From the NCBI GenBank assembly GCA_032622095.1, contig CP136067.1, positions 79,634,705 through 79,698,704 of the forward strand: a stretch of DNA of 64,000 nt, read 5' to 3'. Position 1 is the stretch's first letter. Each line of letters begins with the position of its first letter. The notes beneath the pieces are model-generated. The model was not told where the DNA came from and made no database searches. It saw only the letters and a program-made list of their open reading frames with translations. The translations under genes and the position numbers were made by a program. Origin of the DNA: Siphonodentalium dalli (Eukaryota > Mollusca > Scaphopoda > Gadilida > Siphonodentaliidae). Shown piece by piece: positions 48,190-60,238 of the stretch.

Positions 48190-50806
48190 TAAAGTGTCAA
48201 TGACACTGTAGCTCAACTTGGAAAGGGAATAATTTAATGTATTACAGTCAATGGAGCCATTAGGAATGTGGAAAGTTGAATATCTAATACATGTTTATAG
48301 ACATGAAGAGAAAAGTAAAATCCAAGATGGCTGCTGGCGGCCATGTTTTCGGCCGAATGACCCCAAAATGAGTCGTTCCCATCTACATGTCATCGTTAAC
48401 ATCCATGACAAATTTTATGACGATCAGAATAAAGTTACGACCTGTAGCCCATGCTAAAGAATTTAGTCATACAAAGAGTAAAATCCAAGATGGCTGCTGG
48501 CGGCCATGTTTTTTGGCCGAATGATCCCAAAATGACTCGTTCCCATCTACATGTCATTATTAACATTCATGACAAATTTTATGATGATCAGACTAAAGGT
48601 ATGACATGTAGCCCGTGCTAAAGAATTTAGTCATACAAAGAGTAAAATCCAAGATGGCTGTTGGCGGCCATGTTTTCGGCCAATTGACCCCAAAATGAGT
48701 CGTTCCCATCTACATGTCATCGTTAACATCCATGACAAATTTTATGATGATCAGACTAAAGGTACGACCTGTAGCCCATGCTAACGAATTTAGTCATACA
48801 AAGAGTAAAATCCAAGATGGCTGCTGGCGGCCATGTTTTTGGGCCGAATGACCCCAAAATTACTCGTTCCCATCTACATGTCAATATTATCATCCATGAC
48901 AAAGTTCATGATCATCAGACGAACAGTACGACCTGTGGCCCGTGCTAATGGATTAAATTTTTAAATCCAAGATGGCCGCTGGCAGCCATGTTTTTTGTCC
49001 AAATGACCCCAGAATGACTTGTTCCCATCTACATTCCAATTTCAACAACCATGTCAAATTTTATGATGATCAGACTAAAGGTACGACCTGTAGCCCATGC
49101 TAAAGGATTTAGTCATACAAAGAGTAAAATCCAAGATGGCTGCTGGCGGCCATGTTTTTTGGCCGAATGACCTCAAAATGACTCGTTCCAATCTACATGT
49201 CATTATTAACATTCATGACAAATTTCATGATGATCAGACTAAAGGTACAACCTGTAGCCCGTGCTAAAGGATTTAGTCATACAAAGATTAAAATCCAAGA
49301 TGGCTGCTGGCGACCAGGTTTTTTGGCCGAATGACCCCAAAATTACTCGTTCCCATCTACATGTCATTGTTAACATCCATGACACATTTTATGATGATCA
49401 GACTAAAGGTACGACCTGCAGCCCGTGCTAAAGAATTTAGTCATACAAAGAGTAAAATCCAAGATGGCTGCTGGCGGCCATGTTTTTTGGCCGAATGACC
49501 CCAAAATTACTCGTTCCCATCTACATGTCAATATTATCATCCATGACAAATTTCATGATGATCAGAAGAACAGTACGACCTGTGGCCCGTGCTAATGGAT
49601 TAAATTTTTAAACCCAATATGGCCGCTGGCGGCCATGTTTTTTGTCCGAATGACCCCAAAATGACTCGTTCCCATCTACATTCCAATTTCAACAACCATG
49701 ACAAATTTTATGATGATCAGACTAAAAGTACGACCTGTAGCCCGTGCTAAAGGATTTAGTCATACAAAGAGTAAAATCCAAGATGGCTGCTGGCGGCCAT
49801 GTTTTTTGGCCGAATGACCCCAAAATGACTCGTTCCCATCTACATGTCATTATTAACATTCTTGACAAATTTTATGATGATCAGACTAAAAGTAGGACCT
49901 GTAGCCCGTACTAAAGGATTTAGTCATACAAAGAGTAAAATCCAAGATGGCTGCTGGCGACCATGTTTTTTAGCCGAATGACCCCAAAATTACTCGTTCC
50001 CATCTACATGTTATTGTTAATATCCATGACAAATTTTATGATGATCAGACTAAAGGTACGACCTGCAGCCCGTGCTAAAGAATTTAGTCATACAAAGAGT
50101 AAAATCGAAGATGGCTGCTGGCGGCCATGTTTATTGGCCGAATGACCCCAAAATTACTCGTTCCCATCTACATGTCAATATTATCATCCATGACAAATTT
50201 CAAGAAGATCAGACAAACAGTACGGCCTGTGGCCCGTGCTAATGGATTAAATTTTGAAATCCAAGATGGCTGCTGGCGGCCATGTTTTTTGTCCGAATGA
50301 CCCCAAAATGACTCGTTCCCATCTACATTCCAATTTCAACAGCCATGACAAATTTTATGATGATCAGACTAAAGGTACGACCTGTAGCCCGTGCTAAAGG
50401 ATTTAGTCATACAAAGAGTAAAATCCAAGATGGCTGCTGGCGGCCATGTTTTTGGGCCGAATGACCCCAAAATTACTCGTTCCCATCTACATGTCAATAT
50501 TAACATCCATGACAAATTTCAAGAAGATCAGACAAACAGTACGGCCTGTAGCCCGTGCTAATGGATTGAATTTTGAAATCCAATATGGCCACTGGCGGCC
50601 ATGTTTTTTTTCCAAATGACCCCAAAATTAATTATTCTGGTCTAAATGTTGATGTCAACAGCTATGAAAAATTTCATAATGATCCGACGAAAGGTACGAC
50701 CTGTAGCCTGCATTGTTGACGCCTTACGTACACACGTACACACGCACACACGGACGACAAAGCCATGGCAATAGCTCAAACTTTACAAAGTAAAGTTGAG
50801 CTAAAA
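48190..50806 (+). repeat. Tandem-core (Helentron/pearl-like) element, about 15 units
   Basis: Head: GTGTCAATGACAC hairpin and GTAGCTCAACTT. Core: about 15 units of about 160 bp (CCAAGATGGCTGCTGGCGG, CGAATGACCCCAAAAT, CTCGTTCCCATCTACATGTC). Tail: an ACAC run and a terminal hairpin with AAAGTTGAGCTAAAA, inverse to the head motif. Units of the GTGCTAATGGATT type recur every 650 bp or so (near 48,960, 49,610 and 50,260), giving a four-unit higher-order repeat. All long frames here are by-products of the repeat. Confidence 0.8.
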
Positions 50807-51240
50807 ATATATATATTATTTGATTGAGCTGTGTAACGCAATATAGGCTTTTCTGGTAAGAATTTCAGATACCGACATACAAATATGTCCCACAAGAAAT
50901 TCACTTGCTTCGGCAGCTGGGGCCAGACTATATCGTGACATGGCTGGTTTTATGTGGTGGAGGAAACCATGTGCGCTACGATTACAGTATAACCGTGATG
51001 AACTCGCGAACCATCACAGAACTATACCTGCAGGTTGCACGAGTTGCACTGACCTTCCACGAGGATCCAGCACTGGGATTGGGAGGCCAATATGAGCAGT
51101 GAGCTATTGGGCAACTTACCCTGTACACATTGGACCACGGATGTCCCAGATGTTCGAGGAAGTCGACACAGGTTAAGTATTGTGGACATAATGAACATTT
51201 TTATAGATAATGCAGTCTATTCCCGGTGAGAAATGACTTG
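50807..51240. other. hAT interior; unidentified 65-codon frame (50905-51102, +)
   Basis: GC-richer than its neighbours. The frame reads MLRQLGPDYIVTWLVLCGG and onward without a recognised family. It could be a captured gene fragment, since it lies inside a transposon. Confidence 0.35.
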
Positions 51241-51343
51241 CATTTTACGATTCCAAATATCCGGAATCGCCCGACCGCTTCCGAATCGAATCAGAACGTA
51301 AGATTCGAAATTGAATCGAATCTCGAAGCTTTATCAGGCCCTG

Positions 51344-51494
51344 GTATAATAGAATACATTGGCCTCACAATATTTACCTTGACTTTGTAAGAGAGTGCAT
51401 TCTCTTATATATGCGAAGCTCCCATGGGAGACTCGCATATATAAGAGGGTTATTTAAAGCTGCACCGGTGCAGCTCCCATCATGAAAGGGTTAA
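51344..51494. repeat. T2 MITE, right part (split by hAT)
   Basis: Begins with the second copy of GTATAATA, continues GAATACATTGGCCTCAC, and ends CCATCATGAAAGGGTTAA. Confidence 0.8.
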
Positions 51495-51851
51495 CATTTG
51501 AATAGTAAGACAGCGTTCTCTTATAAGGTTACTACAAAAAAATCAGATCAATGTTAGAGCCAGAATTTCATCATTATTTGGTTTAGTTCAGAGTAAAGGT
51601 TAGATGTCCAGACATAAAAGAGCTCTAAGGAGTGACATATATCGAGATGGGGGAACCTGGATGTCTGCCAGGATATGGGGGTCATGACACTATGATTCCA
51701 CATCTTATTAGGGAGAGAATTGAGAGTCGGCTGGCCAGTATTTAGATGAGGAAACTAAATAGTATTCCTCACAGAAAACAGAAATGTGTCTGTGATACTG
51801 GCTCTTTCTGGCTTTGAAAATGATCAATACCAATGTCCAAGAAACTATAGT

Positions 51852-52171
51852 ACCGTTAATGTCCTAAATAATCGACTCCTTCACAACAGCAGAATTATGG
51901 GTAATTTTTCAGGATTTAGTCGGAAATATGGCTTGTTGCCATTCATCAGAAAGCATCCTCAGTGAGAACTTTCCGATGAATGGCAACAAGACTGTGCCAA
52001 TGCATTCTCTTATATATGCGATATATGGGAGCCTCGCATATATAAGAGAATAAATTGGCCTAACATTATTTACCTTGACATTGTAAGCCAGTGCATTCAC
52101 ATATATAAGAGATGCACTGGCACAGAATCTTTAATGCTGCACCAGTGCAGCTTCCATCATGAATGGGTTAA
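51852..52171. repeat. P1 left half fused to T2 right part
   Basis: P1 sequence runs to CCGATGAATGGCAACAAG at 51,990 and is joined directly to T2 sequence (ACTGTGCCAATGCATTCTC) that ends CCATCATGAATGGGTTAA at 52,171. The junction looks like a deletion or recombination between two hairpin elements. Confidence 0.75.
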
Positions 52172-52624
52172 ATATGTGTTCAGGGTTCCAGTCCACTAGT
52201 TAAAACAGAAACATGTTTTTTTATATAAAATCTTATCTTACATAATTTTTTACTTGGTCAACTTCGGAAATATCAATTGGAGGCTTCAGAAATAATAATG
52301 ACTGTATTATATTGCGATTAACCTATTGCTTGCTCTAACATGCTTTTAAACTTTTAAACATTACAATATTACCCCAGTCATTTGTACAAGCCAACCAAAG
52401 AACCGGCTGTTGTTTCTATTATGATTGAAATGTGAACAGCTACTGGTAGTCTTGTTCTATACAAGCATATGAAAAATTGACTAAAGATGTGATCACCAGT
52501 GAAAAGCTTGCTACACATTTGAGAAGTTTGAACAAAGTGATGCAGGGACCAGCCGAGAGGGCGACGTGGGCGAAGAAGTCTCCCTATTCTTGCTCACTTC
52601 GCCGTAATTTTGCAGCCGGGCGAA
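52172..52624. other. No gene seen
   Basis: Unique sequence; GC rises slightly near 52,540-52,620. Confidence 0.5.
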
Positions 52625-52866
52625 GTGTTCAAGCAATAAGTGATGGTGCCTAGTTACGATGACCCCAACCAGCCATAATAATCCGTGTTCAAGCAACAAG
52701 TGATGGTGCCTAGTGACAATGACCCCAACCAGCCATAATAATCCGTGTTCAAGCAATAAGTGATGGTGCCTAGTGACAATGACCCCAACCAGCCATAATA
52801 ATCCGTGTTCAAGCAATAAGTGATGGTGCCTAGTTACGATGACCCCAACCAGCCATAATAATCTGT
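52625..52866 (+). repeat. 60-bp tandem repeat, four copies
   Basis: The unit begins GTGTTCAAGCAATAAGTGA and ends CAGCCATAATAATCC. Copies start at 52,625, 52,685, 52,745 and 52,805. Copies 1 and 4 share TTACGATGACC, while 2 and 3 share TGACAATGACC. The 60-bp period keeps a minus-strand frame open, which is not evidence for a gene. Confidence 0.9.
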
Positions 52867-53529
52867 GTTCAATCTCAACCGGGAGAAGCTAATAACCTTT
52901 AATGCCTTTAATGCATGAAGTCTCTAATATCTGTCAATACTCATGAACAAATACTACTAACCCCGCTATCTCCAGTGTTTTCTGTAAAGTCCTACAATTC
53001 TCATCTCTGACCTTTCCAACAGAGAGCAGAAATAACCATGCTGACAGGCGAAATGACATAGAATGTGAGAGATACGTGTCTTATAATGATGCCACAAGGT
53101 TATATGGGCTGCATTTATCAGACTCATTAAACAGAGCAACATACACGACTGTGTATTAGCAAGAAAATATATTGTGGTTCATAGGTTTATTATTTATTAT
53201 GGTGCTTCAGATGGCCCATAATAATAATAATAATAATGATGACTAGTTAGAAAAATGACCTTAATACACTAGAATGTTAATACACTAGAATGTTCATAAC
53301 ACAAGCAGGCAAAAGATCAATTATATATGTAAATAATTTAATTAAAAGCTGTCAACTCACAAACTACTATAAAAGATCTGGCTGTCACTTAATTAACCAG
53401 GTTGATGTTATTATATATTTATGTTGCAAATAATTCTCACAAGATAGTAAAATGCAATCAACTACAATGACAATCAACTGCCAGTCGACTTTCATCTGAT
53501 GAGGTTTGTACCTTATAAACATCTTAGAA
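52867..53529. other. No gene seen; (TAA)n near 53,220
   Basis: Unique sequence with a short (AATAAT) microsatellite at about 53,219-53,237. Confidence 0.5.
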
Positions 53530-54595
53530 ATGAAAGTGTCCATGACACTGTAGCTCAACTTTGCGAAGAAGTTGAATTTTTGTGATGAGCAATAAATGGA
53601 ATGATGAATTAAATTTTAAAATCCAAGATGGCAGCTGGCGGCCATATTCTTTTGCCAAATGACCCCAAAATGACTTTTTCCCATCAGCATGTCAATGTTA
53701 ACATCCATGACAAATTTCTTGACGATCCGACAAAAGTATGACCTGTAGCCCGTACCAAAGGATTTAGTCATGCAAAGAGTAAAATCCAAGATGGCTGTCG
53801 GTGGCCATGTTTTATGGTTGAATGACCCCAAAATGATTTGTTCTCATCTACATGTCAATGTCAACAGCCATGACAAATTTCATGATGACACAACCAAAGG
53901 TACGACCTCTATCCCGAGCCAAAGGATTTAGTCATGCAAAGAATAAAATCCAAGATGGCTGCTGGTGGCCATGTTTTATGGCCAAATAACCCCAAAATGA
54001 CTCGTTTACATCTACATGTCAATATTAACATGCACAACAAATTTTATGAAGATCAGATGAACACGCTGGCCTATAGCCCGTGCTAATGGATTGCATTTTG
54101 AAATCCAAGATGGCTGGTGGCATCCATGTTTTTTTGCCAAATAACCCCAAAGTGACTCGTTCCCATCTACATGTCAATGTTAACATTCAAGACAAATTTC
54201 ATGATTATCTGACCAAAGGTACAACTTGTAGCCCATGCCAAACGATTTAGTCATGCAAAGAGTAAAATCCAAGATGGCTGCCAGTGGACATGTTTTTTGG
54301 CCAAATGGCCCCAAAATGACTCGATCCCATCCACATGTCAATGTTAACATTCATGAAAAATTTCATAATGATCAGACAAACAGTATGACCTGTAGCCCAT
54401 GCTAATGGACTGCATTTTTCATGACTCTTTCCCTTTTACATGTCAATGTCAACAACCATGACAAATTTCATAATGATCCAACCAAAGGTACCACCAGTAG
54501 CCCATGCTAATGAAAATTGTTGACGGACATCTCCACATGCACACACTGATGACGGATACCAAGCCTCAAACTTTACAAGTAAAGTTGTGCTAAAA
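53530..54595 (+). repeat. Tandem-core element, complete but diverged
   Basis: Head GAAAGTGTCCATGACACTGT, AGCTCAACTTTGCG; six to seven core units; tail CTCAAACTTTAC...GTAAAGTTGTGCTAAAAA. Confidence 0.8.
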
Positions 54596-54729
54596 AGGGC
54601 TAAAGTATTCAATCAATTCTTGAGATGTGTCAAAATCAGGTTCAATATTGATTGATGCTACCTGATGCTACAGGTAACAAGTAGATAACAATGGCTGGAT
54701 ACAATGATAATGGATGTCATTGATATGAA

Positions 54730-55100
54730 CAAGCCTTCAAATGATGTGCCTGACATTTGCGGAATGAGGTCCCCAGAGTGTGAATTTTGTGATGATACCC
54801 CGCACAGCAGGCTAGCATCGCTAAACTCACCCTCTGGAGACCTCTTTCTGCTTAGACCTCATCTTCTAGGATGTATCTGTAGTCTCAAATTAACATTGTT
54901 TTTTTTACTTTTTCCCTTCTGTCCTGTTTCTATATCCCCTAATTGGCAGAAGATAAAATACATAATTGAGGTGACTTTATATGGGTAAACACCACCAACT
55001 TCAACTGGGGAACTCCAATCTGATCCTTGGTCTCCCATAGCAGTTGAGGCCTCAGTAGAAGGAGGTTCCCAGAGGGTGAATTTGGTGATGCTAGCCCACC
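54730..55100. repeat. Two decayed P2 double-palindrome fragments
   Basis: 54,730-54,870 has CAAGCCTTCAAATGATGTG and one hairpin; 55,026-55,100 has GGTTCCCAGAGGGTGAATTT only. Confidence 0.7.
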
Positions 55101-55129
55101 AGATTGGCTGCCAAGCAAGTATTCACACT

Positions 55130-55325
55130 TTAACCCTTTCTTTACTAAATACATGTACATGTACTCATTGACGAATAGTTCCCTTCAATGAATAGGAAAC
55201 CTTCTGCACTTGTATTATCTGTCATCTGCTTACATTTCCTGAATGTTCCTCCTGATCAATAATAGACTGTTCCAATGTGTACTATTGTAACTGATAGGAG
55301 AACCATCTAGTAAAGAAAGGGCTAG
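55130..55325. repeat. T1 MITE, internally deleted
   Basis: TTAACCCTTTCTTTACTAAA to CTAGTAAAGAAAGGGCTAG; the central hairpin is absent. Confidence 0.75.
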
Positions 55326-56046
55326 ATATCTTATGGTAATAACAGCTTTAACTGGATACAGGCTTTTGGCCTCTTGATCCAGATCCATTGATTATGCCAT
55401 CTTGTTGTGAATTCCGGCAGTTTGTCATCCTTTATGTAGTACATATCAAACGGACATGGCTTGTTGAACCCCAGTATTATATATACATAAGTTTGTAAGA
55501 GGTATCTCAAAACATACATACATGGAAGATTTTCGAACAAATTCGTTGACATAGCGCTGAAAATACGTGTTTTGTTTCTTATATTTATTGATAAATTTGA
55601 GAACGTTTCGTTTGTGCCGGTTCGAATATTTTAATCAGTGGGCGCATACAAATTGCACCATGTAGACCCTGGGAATGGAATGCAAACCGCCATGTGGTTT
55701 AAACATATTTGTCAAGCTTATTTGGACTGATATGATGTCTTCTGGTTGACTATCAGCGTCTATATCATGAGGGGAAAACAAAACAATCTCTTGATTCCCA
55801 ATTCCATTTGATCATTCTGGCTGGGAAGAAATATAGAACAGTCTCTTATTTTCCACTTTATACTCCACTTTCATGACCCTGCTTTCAATAATTGTGTCCA
55901 GATTTATAGCACAATCTCTACTGAGGTTAGTCGTGATCAAACTCAAGGAATGTCCCATAACCTTTTAAGGACCTCCACAAGCATTTTCAAGGACCTCGTG
56001 ACAAAACTTACAGCATTTTTCACATAAATGTTTTTTATATTACAAG
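55326..56046. other. No gene seen
   Basis: Unique sequence. The minus-strand frame at 55331-55552 has no recognised motif. Confidence 0.5.
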
Positions 56047-56048
56047 TA

Positions 56049-57489
56049 CAGTGAAACCTGCTTTGAGCGACCACTGCCAAGAGCGACCACCTCACTTTAA
56101 CGACCGCATTGGCTTTGTACGGACTGGTTTTACTATATATATGACCTGCCGTGAGCGACCACCTGTCAAACGCGACCAGCGGTCGGTGATTTGTGGCAAA
56201 AATGACAAAATTTACCTGTTATGAACGACCACCAGACATGAAAAATAAGCCTTTAACCAGTGCTTTTCCGACATTAACACCCATTTTGAGCCCCAAATGC
56301 TTCAGTAGGATGTATTTCTTTGATTAAAATTATTTGCAATCAGTTGCTTCATCACAAACTTTGATTTGGGGATTCCCCACCGGGACATGTAACTAAGCGG
56401 AATTCCCAGCAGGGGAGATATAACATTGGTTCCTTTTAATCCAAAAGTAGTATATTTGGGAACGTGGATTATAAAAACTTCATCACTCTTATTATTTTTG
56501 ACGTGAATGTTGATGATGTGTTTGACCTAACTAATGTATGATGAAAAAAGATCCTATATTCCAAAGTAGCATAAAATTGAGACTATGCTTGGCTGTACTG
56601 TTGTTTTAGCGATAGGCCTATCATTAATCCAGTCGCTGCCTCATTGTGGCGAAGCATGAAAACGCTTAGGGCAAAGTGTCAAACTTACTCAATGCAGGGA
56701 TTTAATGTCTGCACCCCAAGCGTGCAGCATACAGGAACCTTTGTTTAATTGAAAGAACCATCAACACGCTGACAATGCACACTTTCCAAGTTTTTATAAT
56801 GCTCAGTCCCGGGCTTCATGTTAAATTAAATCATTCCATGTGACATCATCAAGTACCAGTAGAAGTTTGCAGACACTGCACAATGAACTATGTCGCAACA
56901 TCAAAGAGATATTCCGTAGTCATGAAATGGAGGTCAATCATACACGACTCCAGAATCATTACAGATCAGGTCAAGGACACGCACTGTTTATGAATTTTCT
57001 GCAGCTGTTTGCAGTTTTATTCGAAGATACCAATACATCCAAAATAATATAATATGTGAGACAGGGAATGAAATAAAGACATGCAGTGATGACTGATGTA
57101 CGTTTATTCCCTTTTTATCAAGTTATCATGTTGGGAGTTGATTTGCGCCCGTCAATCTGTCGTGTTCTTCCTTCCGTCACGACTCACGTGCCCGCTGTTT
57201 TACTGCATTATTTAACATGCATTTACCTGTATAAATCTCTTTCTTTTTTTTTTCTTTTTAACTAATATTAATTTAAAGTATACTTTATTAAAAAAAGATT
57301 AAACATATAATCACAATCATTTTCAACCAGTTTGTGTATAAAAATAATTCACTTGCTCAGACATCTAACACTGATATGATAGATGTCAGTTCAGTCGAAA
57401 TTGGAACAAACCTGTTGTCCGCGACCACCTGTCATGAACGACCATTTTGTGTTGGCAAAATGGGTGGTCTCTCATAACAGGTTTCACTG
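56049..57489. mobile_element. pogo/Tigger-like non-autonomous element, family B (1.44 kb)
   Basis: Perfect terminal CAGTGAAACCTG at both ends in inverted orientation, flanked by TA (56047-56048 and 57490-57491). Subterminal GAGCGACCAC/GGTGGTCGC motifs recur. CAGTGAAACCTGT...GACCACC ends are typical of Tigger/pogo elements. The interior shares sequence with the element at 2279-3875 (for example a GTGGCGAAGCATG block and a GATACCAATACATCC block) but no transposase reading frame is visible. Confidence 0.75.
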
Positions 57490-57491
57490 TA

Positions 57492-58264
57492 TGAACATTC
57501 AATGAATTCATCATGCAGCTGATAAAAATGAGCAACTTATCGCAAATACATGTAAAAATATACTGGGGTGTGTTGTAAAATAATTTCATAAGACAAACTA
57601 TATGAATACGACTGGAATACGACTAGAACATTTTCGTATATAAACTTGTTGATCTTTCAGGGTCTTTGAGAAATAACTCTTGTTTTGATTAGGTTACATG
57701 TATGTGGTTATAACAGAAAATTTGGAAGACAAATGCTATAACATGCATAGCCTTAAAGTAAATTTGTTTTCAAACTTTTTCTTATATAACTCACAACCTA
57801 AATCAAAACAAAGAGTTATTTCCTTAAAGAGTTAATGGTAAAAAAAACGTCTAGTTTTCAACATATCTTTCCATAAAATCGATACTTTCACAATATGTCT
57901 TGGGAAGAAACACATCCAGTTGAAGATAAATTTCAATTTGATTATTTTCCTTGGTCGGTCAGTTGCAATCAACACTACTGACATTGTGTCAATCTATCCG
58001 CACCCGCCTATGCTGTCAATGATAGCCAATTGACAGACCGATAGCGAATTGTTTTACAGTATTTCATGGATTGACAGCTTTAATATGATTAAATTATTAG
58101 TATTTAAACAGCCCATGTATGCGAGTTAAGCCCTGCCATGGATAATATTCAAGCACTTTTCAAGGTAAATCATTCAATGATCATAGTCCATCAGTTCAAA
58201 ACCTGAGCACCTTTTGGAGTTCTGATGTTATAAAGTTCCCCATCATAACTTCAAAAATTAGCAT
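57492..58264. other. No gene seen
   Basis: Unique AT-rich sequence between the Tigger-like and hAT elements. Contains a loose AAGAGTTATTTC inverse pair (about 57,670 and 57,810). Confidence 0.5.
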
Positions 58265-58272
58265 ATCATTCC

Positions 58273-59576
58273 TAGAGCTGAAACGGTTGACCCATTCTTC
58301 TAACCGGTTAACCATCGGGGTTAACCGGATTTCAACCGGTTAACCGCTAATTTCTAGCGGACTTCTCTCACACTAATTATGTCGACATTATGCCATGCTC
58401 CAGGGACAAACCTAGGTGAGAAACAGTAGCTGAAATAAAGACCTTATTCACGGCATTTAACGATATTCAAAAACACGAATTCACTGTTCTTTTGCTGGCT
58501 CTCGTGATGGTGAATGAGCAAGTGAAATTTGTGAATGGCAGGCGGGATCGCTTATTTGCCGTGATCAGCATATGTTTGGGCATTTGTAAAACGAGTAACA
58601 ATAGTATGGGTATTGGTAAAACGAGTAACAAAACTATATATTAAAGATCTGTAATATAACATTATCATTGGTATATCCTCCAATGAATTATATATAAAGA
58701 CAAGAAAGTAATACCTATAGAACAAAAAGGAAGGTCAGTTAGGTCAGACTCGCAGTCCTATTCAGTATTCAAGCTATTCGTCGGTATCATGATCGCGGAC
58801 ACTAGTGTTGGAAGGTTATAGCATTTACGTTTTGGTTTCGGTTTTAGTATGCAATCACTTAACATATAGAAATTACTGCCAAATTGAGTGTCAATTAGTC
58901 CCACCGGCACAACCAGTTACAGAGTAGCATGGAGCATCAATTTCCTTGATAAAGGGGAAGATCATTGAAGAAGTTTTGGGTTGCTTCAACTACGATGTCT
59001 GTTTGGTCACTCAATTGAATTGATCATATTAGATCACAACAGGGAGGAAGAACGGGAAGAGTGAAGACATTGTGCAGCTGATCTCAATCATCAAACTTTG
59101 TCGACTTACATAGTTTTTATAAACCCCACTGTAAAACAGTTTTAGTATGTCGTGGTGTGATTTCAATTTGAATCCATGTTGCTTCGTGCAGTATTAACTA
59201 TTAAGTTACGAAAGCAAGCATTGCCACACAACGCCACTTTTCCGTTGTCACTTCCTTGTGTGCATTCAGACTTGATACACAGTGACTACACACGTGCTTT
59301 TGTCGGAAGATCAGAGAAAACTTCAAAGGGAAGGAATTGATTGAAGGTCGCCGACACTTCCAGACAGTTCGAGAATTGCTACTATAAAGTATCTGATACT
59401 ACTGCGTGTACCAATTAATGCTTGCATTGCACTCTACTATCGGTGACACAGGATTTAGTATTAGTTTTGCATCATTTAACCTAATATTTTGAGGATTATT
59501 CACGTTCACATTCAACTGACAACGGGATGCGGTTACGTCCGGTTCATTTTTTAACCGTCTAACCGTTTCAGCTCTA
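58273..59576. mobile_element. Non-autonomous hAT element (1.30 kb), perfect TSD
   Basis: Inverted ends TAGAGCTGAAACGGTT, 16 bases identical at both ends. The flanking octamer ATCATTCC is exactly duplicated at 58265-58272 and 59577-59584. AACCGGTTAACC-rich subterminal sequence follows the left end. No transposase-like reading frame is present. Confidence 0.85.
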
Positions 59577-59584
59577 ATCATTCC

Positions 59585-60238
59585 TTGACATATGAACTCT
59601 ATAGACACTTATTTCTTGAGATATCATGCAAGAATCAATAACACCCCTCCAAGCAACACCAATTTATCAAGCAGCTACGTCCCTAAACTTTTGAGCATTA
59701 TATTCTGTTTGGTTAGTGAATCATGCCATGATATTTGAAGTCTCTATACCTATTACATGTATGTCTTGAAATATTGAGCAAAAAACGTTTCCACATCCTC
59801 CTAGCCTTACGAACAAGGTGTCAGACTGCGCTTCCCAACTCTCGGTGAAAGGGCTTCAGTGAATGATTATGTTATAATTAAATGTTTTGTGCAGCTAAAC
59901 ATGTTGTCAATATAGGCCCAAATATAAGCTAAATACCATAGGCCTGATGATTATTGAGAAGTTGTTTTAACTCGTTAAGGATGGGAAATGGATATATCCG
60001 TTTCCAAAAACATTACCTACAGGATATCCGTTTCCCACTTCATGCACTTGTTATCAGCGAATTATTCTTTTATGAGTAAATGTTTTGTATTATAACCTAT
60101 TTTTGGTATCACATGGGGGTCGCGTGCTGTGATTCGCGATGACACTGTTCCAAAATGATGCGGCCCAGTAAGCCACGGATCCATAGACAAGTTTTCGGTT
60201 GGCACTCACTCTTATTGATGCAAATTCTATCGCTAGGC
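59585..60238. other. No gene seen
   Basis: Unique sequence; a small direct/inverse GGATATCCGTTTCC motif near 60,000-60,030. Confidence 0.5.

Larger units (their letters stand above)
46079..51343. mobile_element. hAT-type element (5.27 kb) with perfect 8-bp target duplication
   Basis: Left end TAGGGCCCGACGAATC and right end (reverse complement) CAGGGCCTGATAAAGC are imperfect inverted repeats. GTATAATA is exactly duplicated at 46071-46078 and 51344-51351. Both subterminal regions are rich in CGAATCGAATC-type motifs. The element sits inside an older palindromic TTAA MITE, whose two parts (46021-46078 and 51344-51494) join into a normal copy when it is removed. No transposase was recognised. The interior is largely tandem-core repeats (46195-47690 and 48190-50806), one of them split by a TTAA element. 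A 65-codon frame at 50905-51102 has no recognised relative. Confidence 0.8.

Noticed and set aside
52511-52816. 101-residue repeated protein on the minus strand
   Set aside because: Produced by the 60-bp repeat, whose length is a multiple of three.
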